Below, in pieces: positions 16,350 to 21,750 of a stretch of DNA of 21,750 nt; the first letter of the stretch is position 1; every line of letters begins with the position of its first letter. This DNA comes from Reyranella sp. (GTDB lineage: Bacteria > Pseudomonadota > Alphaproteobacteria > Reyranellales > Reyranellaceae): assembly GCA_030681635.1 (NCBI GenBank), contig JAUXRT010000586.1, forward strand, positions 1 through 21,750, read 5' to 3'. The translations under genes were made by a program, and so were the position numbers. Under the pieces are notes generated by a model that searched no databases, was not told where the DNA came from, and worked only from the letters and a program-made list of their open reading frames with translations.

Positions 16350-16589
16350 GGTTCAGGCGGGTCGGCGATTTGCGAATTTCCGGACAGACAGATTCCAGAC
16401 ATATGGTGTCCGGAAAACCGCACCCTCAGCGGTGCGGCTGGCGGCGGTAATGGTCGGCCAGCGCGTCGTTGCCGAAGTCGGCCGTGACGTTGCGCCACAC
16501 CGCGTGGATGTGGTTGGCGCTGTTCTGGGTGTTGTTGTGCTCGATCACGGTGGCGGGCCCGTGGACGCGGAAGTCGTGCGCCTCGCCCG
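16350..16589. repeat. Direct repeat, left copy (DUF3500 3' end plus downstream hairpin)
   Basis: About 240 bases match 21172-21410 in the same orientation, with roughly a dozen substitutions and one single-base gap by hand alignment (about 95% identity). The match begins sharply at GGTTCAGGCGGG and stops at CCTCGCCCG. It contains the last ~54 codons of a DUF3500 gene, its stop, and the inverted repeat downstream of it. Confidence 0.92.
16378..16416. terminator. Inverted repeat downstream of the DUF3500 remnant
   Basis: A perfect inverted repeat of nine bases (TTCCGGACA at 16378-16386, TGTCCGGAA at 16407-16415), ten with one more flanking pair, lies about 10 bases downstream of the remnant's stop on the minus strand. 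The matching copy at 21199-21238 has one changed base in the stem. Position suits a terminator, but the 20-base loop and lack of a T-tract make it weak. Confidence 0.35.
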
Positions 16590-16600
16590 ACTGAGAGCGT
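16426..16600 (-). pseudogene. DUF3500 C-terminal fragment (broken copy)
   Basis: Read on the minus strand, the frame gives the last ~54 residues of a DUF3500 protein ending in DALADHYRRQPHR and a TGA stop. This is the same end as the gene at 21247-21750. Several residues differ from that copy (Tyr to Asp in GEAHYF, Asp to Asn before NTQN, Gly to Ser before ANHIH, Asp-Leu to Asn-Val after AVWR). The match ends abruptly near 16590, with no start codon or upstream domain, so this is a non-functional remnant left by duplication. Confidence 0.85.
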
Positions 16601-16637
16601 GGCAAGAGCGATCTGACTCGAGCTCAATTCTCTTCCC

Positions 16638-16773
16638 CTTGGCGGAGTCCGCCAAGTCGGTGCTAGGGCGCATTGCGACCTAGCACCTGAAGTGCCCTCG
16701 TCTTACGAGAGCGATGGGGTCATGACCCTCCGTCAGCGTAAGACGCTGACATCTCCCGCCGATGACGGGGGAG
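16638..16773. repeat. Cluster of perfect palindromes and hairpins
   Basis: Within about 135 non-coding bases there are these inverted repeats. CTTGGCGGA/TCCGCCAAG has one central base (16638-16656). GGTGCTAGG/CCTAGCACC has an 11-base loop (16659-16687). CTCGT/ACGAG (16697-16709) is followed by GGGTCATGACCC (16717-16728) and GTCAGCGT/ACGCTGAC (16732-16750), and then a shorter CTCCC/GGGAG (16753-16773). In addition, CGTCTTACG (16699-16707) pairs with CGTAAGACG (16737-16745), offering an alternative long fold around GGGTCATGACCC. No coding frame fits. It lies just downstream of the hemerythrin gene. Confidence 0.85.
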
Positions 16774-16782
16774 GAACGTGAT

Positions 16783-17331
16783 CTACGCCGCTTCTTTCAC
16801 CGGTCGGCTCTGCACCAGCTCGTGCCCGGTGAAGCTGCGGGTTTCGGGGGGCGGCAGCTTTGAGCGACCCTTGAAGTCCGCCAGCAGTTCCTGCTTGCGG
16901 CTGTCGAGGCGGTCGGCCAACTCGACCATGTCGACGCCGGCGGCCTTGGCCTGGGCGAACAGGCCTTCGGAACGGGCCTCTTCCTCCTTCACGTGATGCT
17001 TGATCATCTCCGACAGGACCTTGACCTTGGCATCGTAGAACTCGATCGACGGGCCGCTGCGTAAAAGCTCGGAGATGAGAACCTTGGCGCCGTCATGCTC
17101 GACATATGCCTCGTCGAGCAGGTCCGCTTCCTTGATCTCGCCCTTGCAGGCCGGATAGAAGATCTCCTCCTCGATCGTGGCGTGAACGCAGAGCTCGGTG
17201 CAGATTTCCAGCACCAGGGCCTTCTTGCGCGCGTCATCCCGTGTGTGCTCGAATTTCTCGAACAGGCCCTCCACCTTGCGATGGTCGGCCTTCAGCAGGG
17301 CAATGGCGTCTGGCTTTTGCTTTGCGGGCAT
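16783..17331 (-). CDS. Hemerythrin-like HHE-domain protein
   Basis: This 182-residue cytoplasmic protein has a four-helix hemerythrin-like fold. The likely di-iron ligands are His17 (ADHRKV), His50 and Glu54 (CVHATIEEE), His79 (VEHD), and His112 or His113 with Glu117 (KHHVKEEE). Such proteins bind O2, NO or iron, and are common in stress and low-oxygen responses. ATG 17331 is chosen because AGGAG lies seven bases upstream; the frame is open for 23 further codons, but those overlap the terminator of the stress gene. The C-terminal ~45 residues beyond the bundle are polar and probably flexible. It stands just downstream of the stress gene's terminator, so it likely has its own promoter in 17332-17388. 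Confidence 0.88.
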   Translation of the reverse strand: MPAKQKPDAIALLKADHRKVEGLFEKFEHTRDDARKKALVLEICTELCVHATIEEEIFYPACKGEIKEADLLDEAYVEHDGAKVLISELLRSGPSIEFYDAKVKVLSEMIKHHVKEEEARSEGLFAQAKAAGVDMVELADRLDSRKQELLADFKGRSKLPPPETRSFTGHELVQSRPVKEAA

Positions 17332-17380
17332 CTCTTGCTCCTGAAAAGTGTATCGGGGTGTTGCGTGCTCTGAACGAAGC

Positions 17381-17410
17381 AGAAAAGAGCGGGAAGCCAC
17401 TGCCTCCCGC
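17381..17410 (-). terminator. Intrinsic terminator of the stress-protein gene
   Basis: On the minus strand, GCGGGAGGC-AGTG-GCTTCCCGC (17389-17410) forms a nine-base-pair stem with one G-T pair and a four-base loop. It is followed directly by TCTTTTCT (17388 down to 17381). It starts 29 bases after the stop at 17439. Stem, loop and T-rich tail fit a rho-independent terminator. Confidence 0.78.
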
Positions 17411-17438
17411 CCTCGCTCTTCTTAGATTTCTCGACGCT

Positions 17439-18041
17439 TTAGGCCGCGAGGTCGTCGCGGCGCATGCGCTCGATCTCGGCCTGGCTGGGCTTGTAGGCCG
17501 GGGCTGCCGGGTCGAAGGTCGTCCAGCCACCCTTGCGGTAGTCGGTGCCGCGCGCGACCGGATCGATCGGCTTGTAGCGGTCGAGGAGACCCTGGATGCG
17601 GGCCGCATCGCCGTCCGGCACACGCACGCTCACGAGCGTGCCGCCGCGGCGGACCGACTCGGAATAGACGTGCGCATGCTCCTCGGGAATGCCCGAGCCG
17701 ATCAGGGCACCCACGATGCCGCCGGTGGCCGCACCCGCCACCGCGCCGACAGCGAGCGCCGTCAGCCAGCCTGCCGCCACGACCGGGCCGAGGCCCGGGA
17801 TGGCCAGCATGCCGAGGCCCGCGAGAAGGCCTGCGCCGCCGCCGACCACGCCACCGATACCCGCGCCGGTGCCGGCGCCTTCGGAGGCCTTGGAGGCGTC
17901 ATCGACGTCGGCGTACTGGTCGCTCACGTACTTGTTGGCCACGATGCTGACGTCGGTCGACGGGATGCCCGCCCCCTCGACGGCGCCGACCGCGTTCCGG
18001 GCCTGCGCATAGGTGTCGTACACTCGGCTGATGGTCTTCAT
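17439..18041 (-). CDS. General stress protein (YflT-like N-terminus) with glycine-zipper segment
   Basis: The protein has 200 residues. The first ~45 (KTISRVYDTYAQARNAVGAVE and following) resemble the heat-induced stress protein YflT domain. Residues ~57-110 are a Gly/Ala-rich hydrophobic stretch with repeated GxxxG spacing (GGVVGGGAGLLAGLG), a glycine zipper expected to insert in or pack against membranes. A small ferredoxin-like segment (HVYSESVRRGGTLVSVRV) follows, then a Pro-rich tail. Similar proteins are often induced in stress. ATG 18041 has AGGA upstream. It lies 34 bases downstream of the EF-hand gene in the same direction and may be co-transcribed. The exact role is unknown. Confidence 0.82.
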   Translation of the reverse strand: MKTISRVYDTYAQARNAVGAVEGAGIPSTDVSIVANKYVSDQYADVDDASKASEGAGTGAGIGGVVGGGAGLLAGLGMLAIPGLGPVVAAGWLTALAVGAVAGAATGGIVGALIGSGIPEEHAHVYSESVRRGGTLVSVRVPDGDAARIQGLLDRYKPIDPVARGTDYRKGGWTTFDPAAPAYKPSQAEIERMRRDDLAA

Positions 18042-18075
18042 GATCTGGTCCTTTGATGGGATTTGAGGGGATCGG

Positions 18076-18537
18076 TTACGGCGCGGCCGTGAAGACGACG
18101 TTGCCCTTGAAGTCGACGGCGACGTTGCTGGGCTTGCCGTCCATCGTGGAAGTGCCGCGCCAGATGCCGTCGGCATCCTTGGTCAGGGTGGTGACGCCGG
18201 TGGCGCCCCAGGCGATGACACGGTCCTTGGCCTGACCCTCGGTGAAGCTGTTCGAGCCCTTGAGCGGCGCGCCCGCATCGAGCTTGGGCACGGCATAGAC
18301 ATCGGCCTTGCAGGCCTCGACGAAGGCCGCCTGCGTGATCTTGCCGTCGGCCGGGGCTTTCGTGTCACGCACGCGCATCGCCGCGGCGTAACGCATGGAC
18401 TCGACGTCGGAGAGCGTGCCGTCCTTGTTGGCGTCGGCCTTCGTCCACATCGCGGTGCATTCGGCGTCGGTCGCCGCATAGGCCGGCAGCGCCGCACAGG
18501 TCGCCACCACTACGGCGGCCAGAAGCAACTTCTTCAT
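18076..18537 (-). CDS. Secreted EF-hand protein
   Basis: The protein has 153 residues, with a clear Sec signal peptide (MKKLLLAAVVVATCAALPAYA, cleavage after about Ala21 or Ala22), so it is periplasmic. A canonical calcium-binding EF loop lies at 35-46 (DANKDGTLSDVE, with Asp35, Asn37, Asp39, Ser43 and Glu46). A second, degenerate loop lies near 62-75 (PADGKITQAAF). The C-terminal ~60 residues form a small beta-rich segment (GIWRGTSTMDGKPSNVAVD) that I do not recognise. ATG 18537 follows TAGGA. It is the first gene of the minus-strand stress group. A calcium-sensing or calcium-stabilised envelope role is inferred. Confidence 0.85.
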   Translation of the reverse strand: MKKLLLAAVVVATCAALPAYAATDAECTAMWTKADANKDGTLSDVESMRYAAAMRVRDTKAPADGKITQAAFVEACKADVYAVPKLDAGAPLKGSNSFTEGQAKDRVIAWGATGVTTLTKDADGIWRGTSTMDGKPSNVAVDFKGNVVFTAAP

Positions 18538-18802
18538 GATTCCTACCTTCGGAGTTTACTTTCGGCGCGTCGGGTCGAAGCGCCTGGCGGTTAAACAGCC
18601 GAGATCGGATTGAGTTGCGTCGAAAAAGAAGAAGCGGAGCACTGCACGTAGTCGGGCGGTGACACAGGCGGCTACTGTGAGTCTCCTTTTGAACAGCTGC
18701 TTCGTTGAAGAGCCCGGCGTCGCCTCGGTTTGGCGGACCCTGCCTCGCAGCGGGGCTGAAGCTTGTACCGCAGCAGCCTTGCGACCTCTCCGCCTGGTCG
18801 CT

Positions 18803-20074
18803 TCAAGTCCAACTGTTCAGTGTCGCTTGCAAATGGACAATTCTCCACCGGCGGAGGCGCGCATTGATCCTCCACAAGGCGTCGAACCTTCTCGTCCACC
18901 GCGCCGGTACTTCGGCAGGCCAATTCTTTCCCGCGCGCTCGTCGACCTGCAGGACTTCTTGATTGAATTTCAGCCAACCGGCTACCTGCTCTTGCATATA
19001 TGTGCGCTCCTCGGCGGTAGCCTTTCGATAGAGGTAGCGCGTCGGCCCTGCGCTGATCCGGAGGCCAAGGGATGTGACGGCCAATTTCAGAATAAGGATC
19101 GCCGTGTAAATATAGAACGTCCAGAATTCTAAGGTGTTCCACGAGCGCATGGGCTTTGCCCACGCTGAACGAAGAAACGAGATCGAATATATCAGGGCGC
19201 CGACCCATCTTAACCAAGGCAGCACGAGCGTTCGAATGGGACCCGAGCGGCCGAGCGCCGCGCGCAGCACGGACTGTGCTTCGTCCGCATTCAGAGATAC
19301 CCGGCACGTCGGCGTTACGTTTACGAGACTCGCACTCGTCACAATGTGCTGGGGGTTCGTATGGCTTGGCGGAATGCCGGGACACAGGTCGTGGCCTACT
19401 CGCCGGTAGACCTCGGCAACCAACTCCGAGCAAATGTTCGAGTCGCGCGAGGCCAATGCCGCCGCTCCTGCCACCTTGAAGCGCAATGCTTTGGAAACGC
19501 TGTACAGATTCCAGGCGTAGAATCTGGCTTCATTGACGAGGCGGGTTTGATCAACAGACTCCGAACGAAGGCGCAGCACGCAAACGCCATCTTCGTCGGA
19601 GGTTGTCGTATGATTGTCGGCCGAAACGATACGCGCACGGGGGAGCACAGCTTCGCAAATTTTGCCGTCCCCGATGTAGATGGCGACGTGGCTGTATTCA
19701 CCGCCGATGTGGCGGCGAACGAGACGGCTGCTTTTGCCGCCATGTCGGGTCGCGATTATGTCGCCTACCTTGAGTTCATCGAAGTTCAAGGCGGACCATT
19801 TGCGAGCGTCGATTGCGATGAATGTTCGCCACACCTTCCTGATTGCCAGACGGCGGTGCCATTGAAGGCTGACCCAGGCGGCGGCTCCAACAATGAGGGG
19901 GGCATACCAGGAATCGGGGCCCGCCCATGTGTAGGTGGCGAAAAGGGCCGCGGAAAATGAAAGCAAACTCGCCGCGGAAATCGCGACCCAGCCCATCCAA
20001 TAGTGTTGGATGAACGAGTCCACGGAGATGTGCCTCACGGCGTCCGTGTTCGTGTCTCGCGATTGGGTCGGCAA
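18803..20074 (-). CDS. Membrane protein with permuted NlpC/P60 (YiiX/DUF830-like) cysteine hydrolase domain
   Basis: The protein has up to 423 residues. The N-terminal half has two hydrophobic segments (about 27-50 and 57-71). The core is LKVGDIIATRHGG (101-113), EYSHVAIYIGDG (126-137) with likely catalytic His129, and DSNICSELVAEVYRRVG (211-227) with likely nucleophile Cys215 and Glu217. This His-before-Cys order is typical of circularly permuted NlpC/P60 enzymes such as YiiX, which cleave amide or acyl bonds in cell wall or lipids. The C-terminal half adds two more helices (about 285-303 and 316-338) and a basic tail. The start is uncertain: TTG 20074, GTG 20038, GTG 20023 and ATG 19996 are all possible. 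GC is lower than in the neighbours, suggesting transfer. Confidence 0.75.
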   Translation of the reverse strand: MPTQSRDTNTDAVRHISVDSFIQHYWMGWVAISAASLLSFSAALFATYTWAGPDSWYAPLIVGAAAWVSLQWHRRLAIRKVWRTFIAIDARKWSALNFDELKVGDIIATRHGGKSSRLVRRHIGGEYSHVAIYIGDGKICEAVLPRARIVSADNHTTTSDEDGVCVLRLRSESVDQTRLVNEARFYAWNLYSVSKALRFKVAGAAALASRDSNICSELVAEVYRRVGHDLCPGIPPSHTNPQHIVTSASLVNVTPTCRVSLNADEAQSVLRAALGRSGPIRTLVLPWLRWVGALIYSISFLRSAWAKPMRSWNTLEFWTFYIYTAILILKLAVTSLGLRISAGPTRYLYRKATAEERTYMQEQVAGWLKFNQEVLQVDERAGKNWPAEVPARWTRRFDALWRINARLRRWRIVHLQATLNSWT

Positions 20075-20154
20075 TATTTTAGGGATACAAAAGAGGCTGC
20101 ATCCCCGAGTAATAGAGAAGAAGTGGGCGATGATGCAACTGGTTAGGGCGTGAC

Positions 20155-21006
20155 ATGCTTTTCTGCACCTACAACATCCACTACGGCGTCGGCGCCGACG
20201 GCAAGTACGATGTGGCGCGCATCGCCGATGCGGTGGCCCAGGCCGACATCGTCTCGATCCAGGAAGCCGTCTCGGGCTGGTCGCAGAATGCCTTTGCCGA
20301 CCAAACGGCCGAGATCGCCGCCCGGCTCAACCGCTATCACTGGTATCACGGCGCCATGGAGGCGGATGCCAGCACGGTCGGCGCCGACGGCCGCATCGCC
20401 AACCGCCGCCGCAGCTTCGGCAACGCCGTGATCTCGCGCTGGCCGATCGCCTGGGCGCGGGGGCACCTGCTGCCCAAGACCCAGCTCGTCGAGCGCTTCG
20501 ACCTGCAGCGCGGCTTCGTCGAGGCCGCGATCGACACGCCGGCGGGCCCGCTGCGGGTCTACAGCGTGCATCTCAGCCACGTCGGCCCGCAGCAGCGGCT
20601 GCCGCAGGTCCGCGCCCTGATGGAGGCCGTCGTGAATGCCGAACGCACCGGGGCGACCTGGGACAGCGCCGGCGGCGACACCTTCATGTTCCAGGAGCGC
20701 CGTCCCGACGTGCCGCGCCCGGCCATCCTGGCCGGCGACTTCAACTTCACGCCGGCGCATCCGGAATATCCGCTGGTCTGCGGCGACATGAGCAGCTACG
20801 GCCGCCTCGGCACGGTGATGCACCTGGCCGACGCCTGGAGCGCCGCCGGCAACAGCGAAGAAGAGGTCAATTCCTTCCCGCGTGAAGGCCGCATCGACCA
20901 TGTTTTCGTCACCCACGACCTCGCCGCCCGCGTGAGGAAGGCGTGGATCGACTACGGCACCAACGCCTCGGACCACTGGCCGGTGTTCGTGGAGTTCGAT
21001 CTGTAG
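20155..21006 (+). CDS. Endonuclease/exonuclease/phosphatase (EEP) family hydrolase
   Basis: This 283-residue protein carries all the EEP-fold motifs: TYNIHYGVG with Asn7, IQE with Glu37, VHLSH with His139, GDFNFTP with Asp195 and Asn197, RIDHVFV, and SDHWPV with Asp273 and His274. These enzymes cleave phosphodiesters in DNA, RNA, phosphoinositides or sphingolipids with Mg2+. No signal peptide is seen, so it is probably cytoplasmic. GC and codon use return to the normal high level here. It is divergent from the YiiX-like gene across an 80-base gap. The substrate cannot be told from sequence alone. Confidence 0.88.
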   Translation: MLFCTYNIHYGVGADGKYDVARIADAVAQADIVSIQEAVSGWSQNAFADQTAEIAARLNRYHWYHGAMEADASTVGADGRIANRRRSFGNAVISRWPIAWARGHLLPKTQLVERFDLQRGFVEAAIDTPAGPLRVYSVHLSHVGPQQRLPQVRALMEAVVNAERTGATWDSAGGDTFMFQERRPDVPRPAILAGDFNFTPAHPEYPLVCGDMSSYGRLGTVMHLADAWSAAGNSEEEVNSFPREGRIDHVFVTHDLAARVRKAWIDYGTNASDHWPVFVEFDL

Positions 21007-21171
21007 CCGGTGTGCTGGCATTGCCGGCAATCATGGATTTGCAAGTTCAGCAGGTTTTAGGCTATATTTCTGTTATTGTCGGCATGACCTGCGTGGTGCG
21101 CGGCCTTGTGAGGGGGGGCCTGAATTTTCAGACAGGTCCGCGATTCGGCCCTGAGTCGAAAAGAATCGTCC

Positions 21172-21410
21172 GGTTCAGGCGGGTCGGCGATTTGCGAATT
21201 TCTGGACAGACAGATTCCAGACAGATGGTGTCCGGAAAACCGCCCCTCAGCGGTGCGGCTGGCGGCGGTAGTGGTCGGCCAGCGCGTCGTTGCCGAAGTC
21301 GGCGGTGAGGTCGCGCCACACCGCGTGGATGTGGTTGGCGCCGTTCTGGGTGTTGTCGTGCTCGATCACGGTGGCGGGGCCGTGGACGCGGAAGTAGTGC
21401 GCCTCGCCCG
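21172..21410. repeat. Direct repeat, right copy (in the DUF3500 gene end)
   Basis: This is the partner of 16350-16589, in the same orientation. Here the repeat overlaps the 3' end of the DUF3500 gene, whose frame continues beyond the repeat, so this is the parent-type copy. It includes the inverted repeat at 21199-21238 downstream of the stop. Confidence 0.92.
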
Positions 21411-21750
21411 GCGTGAGCGAGCCCGCCCAGGCGAAGCGGAAGGCGGCGATCCCCTGGTCCATCACCCGCTTCTTCTGGGCCGCCACCAGATCCGGCGCCA
21501 GGGTGCCGAGAAAGCGGTCCATCAGCGCCTCGACCAGCGCGCGCTGGGCGCCGCTCATCTGGCCGAGGTCTAGGCCGCGCGGCTGGCCGAGGTCGCGCTC
21601 GCGCTGCGGGCTGGCCACGATCTCGCCGAACGAACGGTCGGCGATGATGGCCGTCTGCCGCTGCGTTGCGGTGAGGCCGGCCATGATCTGGCGCGCGAGA
21701 TCCTCCGACGTGCCGAGCAGGCGGAAGCCGCGGTTGGGGCCGTCGCGCAC
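21247..21750 (-). CDS. DUF3500 domain protein (C-terminal part)
   Basis: The frame is open from the right edge to a TGA at 21247-21249, giving 167 residues; the true start lies outside the window. The conserved end pattern is that of DUF3500 proteins: FRFAWAGSLTPGEAHYFRVHGP, then VIEHDNTQNGANHIHAVWRD, then DFGNDALADHY. The several conserved histidines (HIH, GEAHYF, IEHDN) suggest a metal site, but the function of the family is unknown. No signal peptide can be judged. A truncated copy of its last ~54 codons lies at 16426-16600. The GTG at the very edge should not be taken as the start. Confidence 0.85.
   Translation of the reverse strand: MRDGPNRGFRLLGTSEDLARQIMAGLTATQRQTAIIADRSFGEIVASPQRERDLGQPRGLDLGQMSGAQRALVEALMDRFLGTLAPDLVAAQKKRVMDQGIAAFRFAWAGSLTPGEAHYFRVHGPATVIEHDNTQNGANHIHAVWRDLTADFGNDALADHYRRQPHR

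Noticed and set aside
16250..16627. 125-codon minus-strand frame across the DUF3500 remnant
   Set aside because: It reads the remnant in the wrong frame. The conserved DUF3500 end is in another frame and stops at 16426-16428.
16350..16773. CRISPR array or insertion-sequence ends around the repeat and palindromes
   Set aside because: The palindromes differ in sequence and spacing, so there is no repeat-spacer pattern. No transposase frame or matching terminal inverted repeats were found.
18538..18802. 265-base gap between the YiiX-like gene and the EF-hand gene, checked for a small gene or stress promoter
   Set aside because: No convincing small frame with a ribosome-binding site and no GGAAC-N16-CGTT-type promoter were seen. 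Only the EF-hand gene's TAGGA site is clear.
18659..19132. 157-codon plus-strand frame at the 3' end of the YiiX-like gene
   Set aside because: It lies opposite a gene with catalytic motifs, has no ribosome-binding site, and the translation shows no domain or coherent hydrophobic pattern.
21007..21171. Palindromes ATTGCCGGCAAT (21020-21031) and CGATTC/GAATCG after the EEP gene, considered as terminators
   Set aside because: Short arms and no T-tract; not strong enough to call a terminator. No gene is seen in this gap.

Overview
The window is GC-rich DNA, roughly two-thirds G+C by eye, with tightly packed operons. It encodes an alphaproteobacterial-type ugp transporter and a cbb3 oxidase operon. 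The gene content suggests an alphaproteobacterium, perhaps near Rhodospirillales/Reyranella; that placement is inference, since no rRNA or marker gene is present. No tRNA, rRNA, CRISPR array or recognisable transposase gene was seen.

Layout. (1) 1-5480, plus strand: a ugpB-ugpA-ugpE-ugpC operon for glycerol-3-phosphate uptake, with ugpB cut by the left edge and a strong hairpin between ugpB and ugpA. A FAH-family hydrolase, a beta-carbonic anhydrase and a DUF4239 membrane protein follow closely. (2) 5543-9203: two close paralogues of the sterol desaturase/fatty acid hydroxylase superfamily (plus strand) flank a membrane-anchored SGNH hydrolase (minus strand). A TIGR04325-type methyltransferase follows the second paralogue. 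This looks like a small lipid- or glycan-modifying locus of unknown product. (3) 9285-16216, minus strand: a cbb3 oxidase operon in the order ccoN, ccoO, ccoQ, ccoP, small membrane protein, DUF2189 membrane protein, ccoI, ccoS. ccoG and ccoH are absent, and two unassigned membrane proteins sit where they usually lie. (4) 16217-16782: no intact gene. It holds the ccoN upstream region, a broken 3' piece of a DUF3500 gene, and a dense run of perfect palindromes. (5) 16783-18537, minus strand: a hemerythrin-like protein, a glycine-zipper general stress protein and a secreted EF-hand protein. (6) 18803-20074, minus strand: a membrane protein with a permuted NlpC/P60 (YiiX-like) domain, in DNA of clearly lower GC. 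(7) 20155-21006, plus strand: an endonuclease/exonuclease/phosphatase-fold protein. (8) 21247-21750, minus strand: the C-terminal part of a DUF3500 protein, cut by the right edge; its 3' end is the parent-type copy of the fragment at 16.4 kb.

How the parts relate. Region 1 is import of a phosphorylated carbon source with nearby general metabolism. Region 3 is a self-contained low-oxygen terminal oxidase, with its copper pump (CcoI) and assembly factor (CcoS). Regions 4-8 look like a rearranged accessory segment: two same-orientation copies of a ~240 bp sequence (16350-16589 and 21172-21410) bracket about 4.6 kb of stress, low-GC and nuclease genes. The points most worth following up are this repeat-bracketed segment, the palindrome cluster at 16638-16773, the low-GC YiiX-like protein, the two unassigned membrane proteins in the cbb3 operon, and the duplicated hydroxylase locus.
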